A stretch of 63,417 nucleotides of DNA from Bacteroidales bacterium (GTDB lineage Bacteria; Bacteroidota; Bacteroidia; Bacteroidales; UBA932): positions 1 through 63,417 of the forward strand of contig JAFRXC010000055.1 of assembly GCA_017437825.1 (NCBI GenBank), written 5' to 3'. Made by a program: the position numbers and the translations under genes. Within the stretch, counting starts at the first letter, position 1; each line of letters opens with the position of its first letter. Positions 37,274-47,329 of this stretch are shown in pieces. The notes beneath the pieces were generated by a model, which saw only the letters and a list, made by a program, of their open reading frames with translations, ran no database searches and was not told where the DNA came from.

Positions 37274-38473
37274 TTATAAAGATTTGACTAATTCGCTTAT
37301 TTTTTCCATTGCTTCCAGGCTCCTGGCTTTGGTGTTGAAGGCGGTTACTCTGAAATAGCCTTCTCCGCCATGTCCGAAACCGGCTCCGGGTGTCACTACG
37401 ACTCCGGTCCGGTCGAGCAGCAGGTCGAAGAAATCCCATGAAGGCATTCCTCCCGGTGTCTGAGCCCAGATATATGGAGAATTTTCTCCTCCTATGGGAT
37501 TCAGCCCCGCTTTCTGAAGGCTTTCCCTGATGAGGGAGGCTGTCTGGAGGTATCCGTCGATGACGGCCTTCACCTGGACTTTTCCCTCGGGGCTGTATAC
37601 TGCTTCAGCGCCTCTTTGGGAGATGTATGACGCTCCGTTGAACTTGCAGCTCTGCCTCCGGTCCCAAAGATGGTTCAGGGAAATCTCCCTGCCGTCTGCG
37701 GAAAGGGCGGTCAGTTCTTCCGGAACCACGGTGAATGCGCATCTGATGCCCGTAAATCCGGCAGTCTTTGAAAAGCTCCGGAACTCAATTGCACAGCGTT
37801 TGGCCCCCTCTATCTCATAGATGGAGTGAGGAATCTGCGGGTCGCGTATGAATGCCTCGTATGCGGCGTCGTAAAAGATTATGCTGTTGTTCCGGAGGGC
37901 GTAATCCACCCACACCTTCAGTTTCTCTTTTGTGATGACAGCACCGGTAGGGTTGTTGGGATAACACAAATAGACTATATCCAGTCTTTCTTCCGGGATG
38001 TCGCCTGTAAAACCGTTTTCCCTGTTGCAGGGAATGAATACTATCCGGCGCCCCGCCATAGTGTTGGTGTCTACGTATACAGGGTAAACAGGGTCAGTTA
38101 TGCCTATTATGTTGTCTGCCGAGAATATGTCCCCTATGTTGCCTGTGTCGCTCTTGGCCCCGTCGCTTACGAAGAGTTCCGAAGCCTTGATCCCAAGTCC
38201 TGCATAGTCGTTGGCGACTATTGCCTCCCTCAGAAAACCGTAACCCGGCTCCGGGCCGTATCCGTGGAAAGTTTCGCTGTGACAGCAGTCCTCCACGGCC
38301 TTGTGCATTGCCTGGGCCACCGCAGGGGCAATGGGCTGGGTGACGTCTCCAATGCCCATCCTGATAATCTGGGCCGACGGATTTCTCTGGCAGAAGGCGG
38401 CAACTCTTGATGCAACCTCTACAAACAGATACCTCTGCTCAAGTGACAGGTAATTGTCATTTATGGTGCTCAT
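37274..38473 (-). CDS. dapL: LL-diaminopimelate aminotransferase
   Basis: 399 residues, fold type I PLP aminotransferase. Converts tetrahydrodipicolinate to LL-diaminopimelate in one step with glutamate as amino donor, for lysine and peptidoglycan. Family features: [18 protein letters not shown] near the start, [15 protein letters not shown], and the PLP lysine in [16 protein letters not shown] chose the ATG at 38473, in an ATGA overlap with the dapF stop; a longer frame upstream lies inside dapF. Its place in a glutamate/glutamine operon fits its glutamate dependence. Confidence 0.93.
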   Translation of the reverse strand: MSTINDNYLSLEQRYLFVEVASRVAAFCQRNPSAQIIRMGIGDVTQPIAPAVAQAMHKAVEDCCHSETFHGYGPEPGYGFLREAIVANDYAGLGIKASELFVSDGAKSDTGNIGDIFSADNIIGITDPVYPVYVDTNTMAGRRIVFIPCNRENGFTGDIPEERLDIVYLCYPNNPTGAVITKEKLKVWVDYALRNNSIIFYDAAYEAFIRDPQIPHSIYEIEGAKRCAIEFRSFSKTAGFTGIRCAFTVVPEELTALSADGREISLNHLWDRRQSCKFNGASYISQRGAEAVYSPEGKVQVKAVIDGYLQTASLIRESLQKAGLNPIGGENSPYIWAQTPGGMPSWDFFDLLLDRTGVVVTPGAGFGHGGEGYFRVTAFNTKARSLEAMEKISELVKSL

Positions 38474-39285
38474 AATTCTACACTGCCTTCGAATACCGTA
38501 ACGGCTGGACCGGTCATTATGACTTTCCTGCTTTTTTTGTCGCAATTAATGGACAGAGTTCCTCCGTCCATCACAATCTTACATTCTCCGGATATCAGTC
38601 CAAGTTCAGTGGCTGCGGCCGCGGTGGCGCAGGCACCAGTTCCGCAGGCCAGGGTTATTCCGCTTCCTCTTTCCCATACCCTCATCCGGATCACTCCTTC
38701 CGAGATTATCCTGGCGAACTCCACATTTGTCCTGTCCGGAAAGGCCGGGTCACACTCTATCACAGGTCCGTATGCGTACAGGTCCAGAGTGTCGGCGTCA
38801 TCCTGGAAGGTGACATAGTGGGGGTTGCCCATACTTATGCCTTTGCCTTGGAATGCTCGTCCATTGGCAGAAATATCCTCAGGGGTGTCCATAAGGGAGT
38901 ATTTTCCCATATCCACAGCCACACTCTCCACCAGGCCGTCCTTCCCGACATTCAGATGCAGCATCTTTATCCCCGAAAGGGTTTGAAGGGCGATGTCTGT
39001 CTTTGAGGTAAGGTGCTTGTCGTACACGTATTTCCCCACACAGCGGGCGCCGTTGCCGCACATAAGGCCCTCGGAGCCGTCAGCGTTGAATATCCTCATG
39101 CTGAAATCCGCCCCTTCACCGGGGCCGATGAGGATAATTCCGTCGCCTCCTATTCCGAAGTGCCTGTCGCTCAACTTTTTGGAGAGTTCTGACGGATTGT
39201 CCACGGGGTAACGGCTGACATCTATATAAATGTAGTCGTTCCCTAGTCCTTCCATCTTGGTAAAACTGATAGTCCTGCGTCCCAT
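38470..39285 (-). CDS. dapF: Diaminopimelate epimerase
   Basis: 271 residues. Interconverts LL- and meso-diaminopimelate. The two catalytic cysteines are in [14 protein letters not shown] (near residue 75) and [15 protein letters not shown] (near residue 220). [11 protein letters not shown] at the N-terminus is the standard start. One base after gltD; followed by dapL in overlap, so the two consecutive DAP steps are co-translated. Confidence 0.95.
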   Translation of the reverse strand: MGRRTISFTKMEGLGNDYIYIDVSRYPVDNPSELSKKLSDRHFGIGGDGIILIGPGEGADFSMRIFNADGSEGLMCGNGARCVGKYVYDKHLTSKTDIALQTLSGIKMLHLNVGKDGLVESVAVDMGKYSLMDTPEDISANGRAFQGKGISMGNPHYVTFQDDADTLDLYAYGPVIECDPAFPDRTNVEFARIISEGVIRMRVWERGSGITLACGTGACATAAAATELGLISGECKIVMDGGTLSINCDKKSRKVIMTGPAVTVFEGSVEL

Positions 39286-39286
39286 T

Positions 39287-40633
39287 TTATTTATCTTTAA
39301 GATAACTGTCTACTTCCGCCGCGGTTTGTCTTCCGCTCGCAATGGCCCTTACTACCAGGCTTGCGCCAGTCTTGGCGTCTCCGCAGAGGAACACGTTGCC
39401 GCCTGCTTCCGGATGCTGCGGCTTAAGGAATCCCATCGCCAGCAATACCATATCGCACTCGATGACCTCTTTCTCTCCTGTCTTCACCATCTGCGGACGT
39501 CCTCCGTCAGGGGAAGGCACCCACTCCACGCGCTCTACTTCCACTCCCCGGACATTGCCTTTGCCGTCGTCCAGGAACTTGTTGGATGTCAAGCTCCAGC
39601 GCCTAGTGCAGCCTTCCTCGTGGCTGGTTGAGGTGCGCAGAACCTGCGGCCAGTAAGGCCAGGGCGTGGCGGGGTTGAAGTCTTTAGGTGGCTGAGGCAT
39701 AATCTCTATCTGGGTTACATCCAGGGATTCCTGCCTGTGGCAGGTGCCTATGCAGTCGCTTCCAGTGTCTCCTCCGCCTATTACCAGCACTTTCTTTCCT
39801 TTTGCGCTGACGGTCTCTTTCTGGGAGAATTTCTCTCCTTCCAGAATCCTGTTCTGCTGGGAGAGCATCTCCAGGGCAAAGTGGATACCCTTGAGATCCC
39901 GTCCAGGAATGTCCAGGTCCCTGGCCTGAGGCGTACCGGTGGCAACCACGTAAGCGTCATAGCCTTCAGGGAGTTTTTCAAGGTCGATCTTGGTTCCGCA
40001 TATAAAGTTAATACCTTCTTGCGTCATAAAGTCAACCCTGCGGTTAATAATGTACTTGTCAAGCTTGAAATTTGGTATGCCATAGCGTACCAGGCCTCCG
40101 GCTTTCTGCATTTTGTCATATACGGAAACCTCGTATCCGAGGCAGTTGAGGCGGGTCGCGGCGGAGAGTCCGGCAGGGCCTGCGCCTATCACGGCCACCT
40201 TCTTGCCGTTTCGCTCATACTGCTTCGGCTTGATATAGCCCTCTGCAAAGGCTTTTTCCATAACTGAACATTCGTCTTCGCGTATGGTTACAGGAGCGTC
40301 TATGCAGTGATTGAGAACGCAACTTTTCTCACACAAGGCAGGGCATATCCTCCCGGTGAACTCCGGAAAGTCGTTAGTGCCGCTGAGAAGTTTGAACGCC
40401 AGTTCCCAGTCTCCGTGGTAAATGGCGTCCTGCCATTCCGGGGCCTTGTTGCCCAGAGGGCAGGCCCAGTGGCAGAAAGGTACTCCGCAGTCCATACAGC
40501 GCGACGCTTGAAGCCGGCGCTCGCCCTCGTTGAGGACCTGCTCCACTTCACTGAAGTCGCATACCCTCTCATATACCGGTCTGTGTCCCGCTTCCTGGCG
40601 GGGTACAGTCAAAAATGCTTTTGGATCTCCCAT
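39287..40633 (-). CDS. gltD: Glutamate synthase small subunit
   Basis: 448 residues. Provides NAD(P)H oxidation and electron transfer to GltB. The N-terminal Fe-S segment has CMDCGVPFCHWACPLGNKAPEW and ALCEKSC. FAD-binding VIGAGPAGLSAATRL is near residue 150, and the NAD(P)H site VIGGGDTGSDCIGTCHRQ is near residue 290. The end GDAKTGASLVVRAIASGRQTA closes the FAD fold. Follows gltB by 2 bases. Confidence 0.96.
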   Translation of the reverse strand: MGDPKAFLTVPRQEAGHRPVYERVCDFSEVEQVLNEGERRLQASRCMDCGVPFCHWACPLGNKAPEWQDAIYHGDWELAFKLLSGTNDFPEFTGRICPALCEKSCVLNHCIDAPVTIREDECSVMEKAFAEGYIKPKQYERNGKKVAVIGAGPAGLSAATRLNCLGYEVSVYDKMQKAGGLVRYGIPNFKLDKYIINRRVDFMTQEGINFICGTKIDLEKLPEGYDAYVVATGTPQARDLDIPGRDLKGIHFALEMLSQQNRILEGEKFSQKETVSAKGKKVLVIGGGDTGSDCIGTCHRQESLDVTQIEIMPQPPKDFNPATPWPYWPQVLRTSTSHEEGCTRRWSLTSNKFLDDGKGNVRGVEVERVEWVPSPDGGRPQMVKTGEKEVIECDMVLLAMGFLKPQHPEAGGNVFLCGDAKTGASLVVRAIASGRQTAAEVDSYLKDK

Positions 40634-40635
40634 TT

Positions 40636-43542
40636 TCAGTAATCTCTCTGAACGTTGTCTATTTTCTGCTGAATCTTCCTGATGGCCTCTTCCTGGAGAA
40701 CCTTCTTGTATTCAATAGGAGTGACCTGAATGAATTCCTCAAGATAGTGGTTCCAGTCAGCAAGCATCCTGGCGGCCAGTTTGGATCCGGTGCGCCGGTA
40801 ATGCTCCTCGACAAGGGCTTTCAGTTCTTCCTTGCGTGCCTTTTCTTCTATGAGGCTCAGTTCTATCATATCCATATTGCAGTAGTAGTCGAAGTTCCGG
40901 TTCTTGTCCCAGACATAGGCCAGTCCTCCGGACATACCGGCGGCGAAGTTCCTTCCGGTTTCTCCCAGGACTACTACGCGCCCTCCGGTCATATACTCGC
41001 AGCAATGGTCAGAAGTGCCTTCCACCACGGCGATGGCGCCCGAATTGCGCACTGCGAACCTTTCTCCGGCCTTGCCACAGATGAATATCTTTCCGCTGGT
41101 GGCTCCGTACAGGATGGTGTTTCCTGCAATGGTGTTCTCCGAGGCCTCGAATGGAGAGCGGGCAGGCGGGAATACCGATATTATTCCACCTGAAAGGCTC
41201 TTTCCTATATAGTCGTTGGCCTCTCCTTCCAGCCTGAATTCCACTCCCTTTGCGAGGAAGGCTCCGAAACTCTGGCCGGCGGATCCCTTGAAGGTAACGT
41301 TAACAGTGCCGTCAGGAAGCCCCTCGGAGCCATATTTGGAAGTGATGTGCCCCGAAAGCATGGCTCCGGTAGTGCGGTTGGTATTTACTATCTCATATGA
41401 GAGCGATACCGGCTGCTTGTTCTCCACGGCATATCTCGTGGCCTCTATCAGTTCCCTGTCCAGGACGGTGAAGATATTGTGCTTCTGGTCCCTGCATTTG
41501 CTTATGGCAGCGGGGCTGTCGACCCTGTGGAGCAACTTGCTGAAATCCAGGCCTGAAGTCTTCTCGTCCATCTTTGAGGTATCTATGGAGATGAGGTCGG
41601 AACGGCCTATTATATCCTGGAACCTGCGGAATCCCATCTGGGCAAGGTATTCCCTTACCTCTCGTGCCAGGAAGGTATAGAAGTTGACCAGGTAGTCGGC
41701 CTTACCTCTGAAGCGGGCTCTGAGCTCGGGATCCTGGGTGGCGATTCCCATAGGGCAGTTGTTGGAGTGGCACTTGCGCATTAGCACGCAACCCAGAACA
41801 ATGAGCTGGGCGGTTCCGAAGGCGAATTCTCCAGCTCCTAGAAGGGCCATCGAGATTATGTCCTTTCCGGTTTTCAACTGGCCGTCAGTCTGAAGTTCCA
41901 CGGCGCCGCGCAGGTTGTTCATTATGAGGGTCTGCTGCGTCTCGGCCAGACCGATTTCAGGAGAAACTCCGGCATACCTGATGGAAGAGATGGGGGAAGC
42001 GCCTGTACCGCCTTCGGCTCCTGATATGATTATCAGGTCTGCCTTTGCCTTGGCTACGCCGGCGGCGATTGTGCCCACACCGCTCTCAGCAACCAGTTTT
42101 ACGCTTATCTTGGCCTGGGGATTGACGTTCTTGAGGTCGAATATCAACTGCGCCAGGTCCTCTATGGAGTAGATGTCGTGGTGAGGGGGAGGGGAAATCA
42201 GGGATATTCCCGGAATGGAATGACGGGTGCGGGCGATGATCTCATTTACCTTGTAACCAGGCAACTGTCCGCCTTCTCCAGGCTTTGCGCCCTGGGCGAC
42301 CTTTATCTGTATCTCGCTGGCATTAACCAGATACTCGGTTGTCACTCCAAAGCGTCCGGATGCCACCTGCTTGACCTTGCTGTTCAGGGACACTCCGTCC
42401 TTGGTCCCGTGGAAGCGCGCGTTGTCTTCTCCGCCTTCACCAGTGTTGCTGCGGCTCCCGAGCTTGTTAAGCGCCAGGGCTATGGTCTCGTGAGCCTCGT
42501 CGCTCAAAGCTCCGAAGGACATTGCTCCACCCACGAATCTCTTCACTATTTCCTCTTCCGGCTCCACTTCCTCTATGGGGATGGGATTCTGCTTGAAAGT
42601 GAAGAAATCTCTCAGGAAGAGAGGCTCCTTGCGGGAGTCAACTATTGAAGTGAAGTCCTTGAACTTTGCGTAGGAGCCTTCCCGGGTGGCAATCTGCAGC
42701 GTGGCTATCGCCTCCGGCGTCCACGCGTGCAGTATGCCGTCCTTGCGGAAGGCGTACTGTCCCACCATCGGCAGGAGGTCCGTCTGGGGCTGGGCGAAAG
42801 CCTGCGAGTGCAGCCGGATGGCGTCGCGCGCGATGGTCTTGAGCGTGATGCCTTCCACGCTGGAGGAAACCGTGCCGAAATATTTGGCCAGCAACTCTCC
42901 GCTGAGGCCCACGGACTCGAAGATCTTGGCTCCGCGGTATGAGCGTATGGTGCTGATACCCATCTTGCTGAGGATTTTCAGCAAGCCCTTGTCCACTGCC
43001 TTTATGTAATTGTGCCTTGCGGTAACCTCGTCCATCTGGAGGGTGCCCTTGTCAACCTGTTCCTTAATTACGGCAAATGCCATATAAGGGTTCACCGCGC
43101 TTGCTCCGTATCCCAGCAGCAGCGCCGTGTGCATCACTTCACGGATTTCACCGCTCTCCACGATAAGCGCTGTCTGCACCCTCTTCTTGATAGATACAAG
43201 GTAATGGTGGATGGCGCTCACGGCAAGAAGTGACGGTATGGCGGCGTGGTCCTTGTCCAAGCCGCGGTCTGTCAGGATTATGTAGTTGATGCCCTTGTCT
43301 ACTGAACGCTCGGCCTCTCGGCAGAGTTCCTCCAGAGCATCGCTCAGACCCTGCTCCCCTTTGGAGGGGTCGAAGAGCATAGGCAGTTTCTCTGTATAGA
43401 ATCCTTTGTAACGGATGTTGCAGAGGGTGTCAAGTTCCGTGTTGGTGATCACCGGCTGTGGGAGCCTGACCATCTTGCAATGGGAGCTGTCCGGAGTCAG
43501 GATGTTCATCCCCACGGCGCCAATATATTCCGTCAAGGACAT
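40636..43542 (-). CDS. gltB: Glutamate synthase large subunit, C-terminal part (after in-frame TAG)
   Basis: Open frame of 968 residues from the ATG at 43542, in the same frame as the N-terminal part; the 26 codons between the TAG and this ATG (LLFNYFRQQFAQVTNPPIDPIREELV) are well conserved GltB sequence. Contains the central domain, the FMN-binding (beta/alpha)8 synthase domain (ISPPPHHDIYSIEDLAQLIFDLKN, SGAEGGTGASP), the 3Fe-4S cysteines (CVLMRKCHSNNCPMG) and the C-terminal beta-helix rich in Gly (GNTILYGATSGKIFICGKAGERFAVRNSG). Catalyses 2-oxoglutarate plus ammonia to glutamate, with ammonia from the amidotransferase half. As a separate polypeptide it would resemble split archaeal glutamate synthases, but the break lies within the central domain. 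Confidence 0.9.
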   Translation of the reverse strand: MSLTEYIGAVGMNILTPDSSHCKMVRLPQPVITNTELDTLCNIRYKGFYTEKLPMLFDPSKGEQGLSDALEELCREAERSVDKGINYIILTDRGLDKDHAAIPSLLAVSAIHHYLVSIKKRVQTALIVESGEIREVMHTALLLGYGASAVNPYMAFAVIKEQVDKGTLQMDEVTARHNYIKAVDKGLLKILSKMGISTIRSYRGAKIFESVGLSGELLAKYFGTVSSSVEGITLKTIARDAIRLHSQAFAQPQTDLLPMVGQYAFRKDGILHAWTPEAIATLQIATREGSYAKFKDFTSIVDSRKEPLFLRDFFTFKQNPIPIEEVEPEEEIVKRFVGGAMSFGALSDEAHETIALALNKLGSRSNTGEGGEDNARFHGTKDGVSLNSKVKQVASGRFGVTTEYLVNASEIQIKVAQGAKPGEGGQLPGYKVNEIIARTRHSIPGISLISPPPHHDIYSIEDLAQLIFDLKNVNPQAKISVKLVAESGVGTIAAGVAKAKADLIIISGAEGGTGASPISSIRYAGVSPEIGLAETQQTLIMNNLRGAVELQTDGQLKTGKDIISMALLGAGEFAFGTAQLIVLGCVLMRKCHSNNCPMGIATQDPELRARFRGKADYLVNFYTFLAREVREYLAQMGFRRFQDIIGRSDLISIDTSKMDEKTSGLDFSKLLHRVDSPAAISKCRDQKHNIFTVLDRELIEATRYAVENKQPVSLSYEIVNTNRTTGAMLSGHITSKYGSEGLPDGTVNVTFKGSAGQSFGAFLAKGVEFRLEGEANDYIGKSLSGGIISVFPPARSPFEASENTIAGNTILYGATSGKIFICGKAGERFAVRNSGAIAVVEGTSDHCCEYMTGGRVVVLGETGRNFAAGMSGGLAYVWDKNRNFDYYCNMDMIELSLIEEKARKEELKALVEEHYRRTGSKLAARMLADWNHYLEEFIQVTPIEYKKVLQEEAIRKIQQKIDNVQRDY

Positions 43543-43620
43543 TACCAGTTCTTCACGGATGGGGTCGATAGGCGGATTTGTAACCTGGGCGAACTGCTGC
43601 CTGAAATAGTTGAACAGCAG

Positions 43621-45108
43621 CTAGGGCCTTTCTGACAGCACGGCCAGCTGGGTGTCGTTGCCCATTGATGAGATTGGCTCCTGTCCATTGGAACACATCG
43701 GGATGATGATCCTCTGGATGTCTTCCCGCGTGAAGTCGAATCCGCGCAGTTTGCTCAGGTAGTCCTCTACGTCGTACGCCGCCTTACGGCCGCTGCGCAG
43801 CTTAGCCAGTTCCGTACGGCCCTCTGAAAGCCATTTTCCGTATTCCTGACCCTCAGAAAGATTCTTCTTGATGTCTTCGTCTGCTATTATCTGCCCGGTC
43901 TCAGTGTCTATCAGCATTATCTTGCCAGGCTGCAGGCTGCCTTTGGTACGGACTATCTGGGGGTCTATCTTGAGACATCCGGTCTCAGAAGCCATCACCA
44001 GAAGGCCGTCTTCAGTAACAAGGTATCTGGAAGGACGCAGTCCGTTGCGGTCCAGCATTCCTCCGGCGTATCTGCCGTCCGTGAAAAGAAGCGCAGCCGG
44101 ACCGTCCCAAGGCTCCATAAGAATTGAGTGGTACTCGTAGAAATCCTTGAGACTCTGGCTGATGGGGTTCTTTTCATTGAATGATTCCGGTACCATCATA
44201 GCCACTGCGTGAGGCAGGCTCAGACCCGAACGTACAAAGAACTCCAGCACGTTGTCGAAGGACGCACTGTCGCTCATTCCCGGCTGGATGATAGGGGAGA
44301 AGTCATTCACGAGGCCCAATTGCTCTGAACCCAGCACGCTTTCTCGGGCTTCCATCCAGGAGCGGTTGGAGCGTATGGTGTTTATCTCGCCGTTATGGGC
44401 AAGCATCCTGAACGGCTGAGCGAGGGACCAGGTAGGGAAGGTGTTGGTACTGAACCTGGAATGCACCATTGCCAGGGCGCTTGTGAAGAACGGGCTTCCC
44501 AGATCTGGATAGTACTCCCTGAGCTGGTTAGAAGTGACCATTCCCTTGTACACTATCACCCTGTTGGATAGAGATACAATGTAGAAATCCCTGTCGTCGA
44601 TGCGGCGCTCAATATGCTTGCGGAGCAGATACAGTTCGGTCTCGAATTTCTGTACCTCCCTGGCTCCGGTAATGAATATCTGCAGAATCTTGGGCTCCGT
44701 CCTTGCGGATGCATCTCCAAGAACGTCAGAGTTTACGGGGACCTCCCTGATGTGAAAGAGTTCCAGCCCGGCTTTCTCTGTCTCCTGGCGTATGATGTCC
44801 AGGTAGGAATCGGCCAAAGCCTGGTCCTTTGGAAGGAAGACCAGGCCAGTGCCGTATTTCAGCCGTTCCGGAACGGGGATTCCCTGCAGCAGGATGAACT
44901 CGTGCGGAATCTGCAACAGGATTCCGGCACCGTCCCCGCTCTTGTTGTCGGCGGCCTCCGCCCCGCGGTGCTTCATATTCTCCAGCACCGTGAGGGCGTT
45001 GTCCACCAGAGAGTGGGACTTGTCACACTTCAGGTTTACGAGCATTCCAATGCCGCAGGCATCGTGCTCGTATTCCTGCCTGTATAATCCTGTGTCTTGC
45101 TGTCGCAT
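43621..45108 (-). CDS. gltB: Glutamate synthase large subunit, N-terminal part ending at in-frame TAG
   Basis: 495 residues. A class II amidotransferase domain with Cys18 (HDACGIGML) exposed after propeptide removal, GDGAGILLQIP, and MVHSRFSTNTFPTW, then the start of the central domain. It ends ...TQLAVLSERP-TAG. Homologues I recall read ...RPQLL at this place, so CAG (Gln) to TAG is the simplest explanation. The complete gene (40636-45108) would encode 1490 residues, the normal GltB size. Eleven bases downstream of glnA. Confidence 0.9.
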   Translation of the reverse strand: MRQQDTGLYRQEYEHDACGIGMLVNLKCDKSHSLVDNALTVLENMKHRGAEAADNKSGDGAGILLQIPHEFILLQGIPVPERLKYGTGLVFLPKDQALADSYLDIIRQETEKAGLELFHIREVPVNSDVLGDASARTEPKILQIFITGAREVQKFETELYLLRKHIERRIDDRDFYIVSLSNRVIVYKGMVTSNQLREYYPDLGSPFFTSALAMVHSRFSTNTFPTWSLAQPFRMLAHNGEINTIRSNRSWMEARESVLGSEQLGLVNDFSPIIQPGMSDSASFDNVLEFFVRSGLSLPHAVAMMVPESFNEKNPISQSLKDFYEYHSILMEPWDGPAALLFTDGRYAGGMLDRNGLRPSRYLVTEDGLLVMASETGCLKIDPQIVRTKGSLQPGKIMLIDTETGQIIADEDIKKNLSEGQEYGKWLSEGRTELAKLRSGRKAAYDVEDYLSKLRGFDFTREDIQRIIIPMCSNGQEPISSMGNDTQLAVLSERP

Positions 45109-45119
45109 ATCGTGGAGAC

Positions 45120-47315
45120 TTAGTTGATGAACAGGATTTCGCGGTATTTAGGAAGAGGCCAGGTGCTGTTGTCGCACAGTTCCTCCAGCTGGTCAATCGA
45201 CTTGCGGATGGCAAACAGTGACTCAGCTATATCGTGATATGCCAGGGCTTTCTCATACTCGCACGGTATCTCGTTGGCCTTTGCCCTTGCCTTTACCATT
45301 GCATCCACTTTGTACTGGATGTCCTTCATAAGGCCGGAGAGCTCTTTTACAAGTTCTATCTGGGTCAGGGCCAGTGTCTGGTAATCTGCCGGGAATGCCT
45401 GCTTGCAAAGATCTATGTTCTGCAGAAGCCTAGTCTGGTAATCCAAGGCGGCAGGAATGATGTGGTTGATTGCCATACGGCCCATAACCCTCGCCTCGAT
45501 CTGAACCTTCTTGCTGTAGGTCTCCCATTTGACCTCGTTGCGGGCCTCGAGCTCTTTCTCGGAGTAGATTCCCAGGGTAGTGAACAGCTTAACGGCGTCA
45601 GGAGAGGTATAAGCCTTGAACATCTTGGCCACGTTGGTCTCAGTGTCCAGACCTCGCTTTGCTGCTTCGGCCTTCCATTCCTCAGAATAGCCGTTTCCGT
45701 CGAAACAAACTACGTCTATGATGGACTTGATTATCGGCTTGAGGCAGTCCATGAAGGCTACGTTCATTTCCTTTCCCGCGGCCATAGCCTTGTCCACTTC
45801 TGCCTTGAAGGCAATGAGCTGTTCTGCAACGGCGGCGTTGAGGGCTGTCATCGCGCCCGCGCAGTTAGCGCTGGAGCCAACTGCCCTGAACTCAAAGCGG
45901 TTTCCGGTGAAGGCGAACGGGGAAGTTCTGTTCCTGTCGGTGTTGTCTACGAATATCTCAGGTATTTCCACAAGGCCTACTGACTGTCCCTTCTTCCCGG
46001 CAATTTCTATCGGGGTGTCAGAAGGTACCGAAAGCAGCTTGTGCAGCACGTCTGTCATAGTCTTTCCGAGGAATGCGGAAACGATAGCCGGCGGAGCCTC
46101 GTTGGCACCGAGCCTGTGGGCGTTGGTGGCTGAGGCGATGCTGGCCTTCATCAGAGAGTTGTGCTTCTGCACGGCTGCCAGTACATTCACGAAGAATGTG
46201 ACGAACTGCAGGTTGCCCATAGCGTCCTTTCCAGGAGCCAGCAGGAGGGTGCCGGTATCAGTTCCAAGGGACCAGTTGTTGTGCTTTCCAGAACCGTTTA
46301 TGCCCTCGAAAGGCTTCTCGTGGAAGAGGACCACGAATCCGTGCTTGCGGGCTATGCTGTTCATCACGTTCATTATGATCTGGTTCTGGTCGTTGGAGAG
46401 GTTGGTCTCGCCGTAAATTGGCGCCAGCTCGAACTGGTTGGGGGCAACCTCGTTGTGACGCGTCTTAAGAGGAATGCCCAGCTTGTATCCGGCAATCTCG
46501 ATGTCGCGCATAAATGCGGCCACCCTGGATGGAATGGCTCCGAAATAGTGGTCTTCCAGCTGCTGGTTTTTGGATGAGGCGTGTCCCATCAGGGTGCGTC
46601 CCGTAAGCATAAGGTCAGGTCTTGCGGCGTACAGGTCCTCGTCCACAAGGAAGTATTCCTGCTCCCATCCAAGGTATGAGTATACTTTCTTGACATTGGG
46701 GTCGAACATCTTGCAGATTGGAAGCGCTGCGTCGTTGACGGCCTTGAGCGCCTTCTTTAAAGGAGTCTTGTAATCAAGAGCCTCGCCTGTGTAGGAGACG
46801 AATACCGTGGGGATACACAGGGTGTCGTCCTGGATGAAGACAGGAGACGTAGGGTCCCATGCGGTGTAACCGCGAGCCTCGAAAGTGGCCCTGATGCCTC
46901 CGCTGGGGAAGGACGATGCGTCAGGCTCCTGCTGAACCAGAGAGGTTCCGTCGAATGTCTCTATCATTCCGCCTTTTCCGTCATAATCCAGGAAGGAATC
47001 GTGCTTTTCGGCAGTGCCTTCTGTCAGAGGCTGGAACCAGTGGGTGATGTGCGTCACTCCGTGTTCCATAGCCCAGGTCTTGATGCCTGCGGCAACCTTG
47101 TCTGCAGTGGAACGGTCCAGGGACTCTCCGTTGTCTATGCAGTTGACAAGATCTTTGTAGGTCTTCGCGTCAAGATACTTGCGCATCTTTTCACGGTTGA
47201 ATACCAACTCTCCGAAATAATCGGAAGTCTTCATTGCGGGAATCTCTACCGTAGCGGCCCTCTTCTTGAAGGCATCTTGAACTACATCAAATCTCGGGTT
47301 GTTCATAATACTCAT
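45120..47315 (-). CDS. glnA: Glutamine synthetase type III
   Basis: 731 residues, the size of GSIII (GlnN), the large hexameric-ring glutamine synthetase typical of Bacteroidota and cyanobacteria. Landmarks: DTLCIPTVFVSYTGEALDYKTPL, GWEQEYFLVDEDLY with metal-binding Glu residues, the NEVAPNQFELAPI stretch, NGSGKHNNWSLGTDTG and RTSPFAFTGNRFEFRAVGSS. Lies between asnB (14 bases) and gltB (11 bases): one mRNA carries GS and GOGAT. Confidence 0.96.
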   Translation of the reverse strand: MSIMNNPRFDVVQDAFKKRAATVEIPAMKTSDYFGELVFNREKMRKYLDAKTYKDLVNCIDNGESLDRSTADKVAAGIKTWAMEHGVTHITHWFQPLTEGTAEKHDSFLDYDGKGGMIETFDGTSLVQQEPDASSFPSGGIRATFEARGYTAWDPTSPVFIQDDTLCIPTVFVSYTGEALDYKTPLKKALKAVNDAALPICKMFDPNVKKVYSYLGWEQEYFLVDEDLYAARPDLMLTGRTLMGHASSKNQQLEDHYFGAIPSRVAAFMRDIEIAGYKLGIPLKTRHNEVAPNQFELAPIYGETNLSNDQNQIIMNVMNSIARKHGFVVLFHEKPFEGINGSGKHNNWSLGTDTGTLLLAPGKDAMGNLQFVTFFVNVLAAVQKHNSLMKASIASATNAHRLGANEAPPAIVSAFLGKTMTDVLHKLLSVPSDTPIEIAGKKGQSVGLVEIPEIFVDNTDRNRTSPFAFTGNRFEFRAVGSSANCAGAMTALNAAVAEQLIAFKAEVDKAMAAGKEMNVAFMDCLKPIIKSIIDVVCFDGNGYSEEWKAEAAKRGLDTETNVAKMFKAYTSPDAVKLFTTLGIYSEKELEARNEVKWETYSKKVQIEARVMGRMAINHIIPAALDYQTRLLQNIDLCKQAFPADYQTLALTQIELVKELSGLMKDIQYKVDAMVKARAKANEIPCEYEKALAYHDIAESLFAIRKSIDQLEELCDNSTWPLPKYREILFIN

Positions 47316-47329
47316 ATCTAACTAACTGT

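Noticed and set aside
32973..45108. Genome-wide TAG reassignment as the reason for the carB and gltB stops
   Set aside because: TAG ends many intact genes here, including a tandem TAG TAG after GH57 and TAG directly before the xseA ATG, where readthrough would fuse unrelated proteins.
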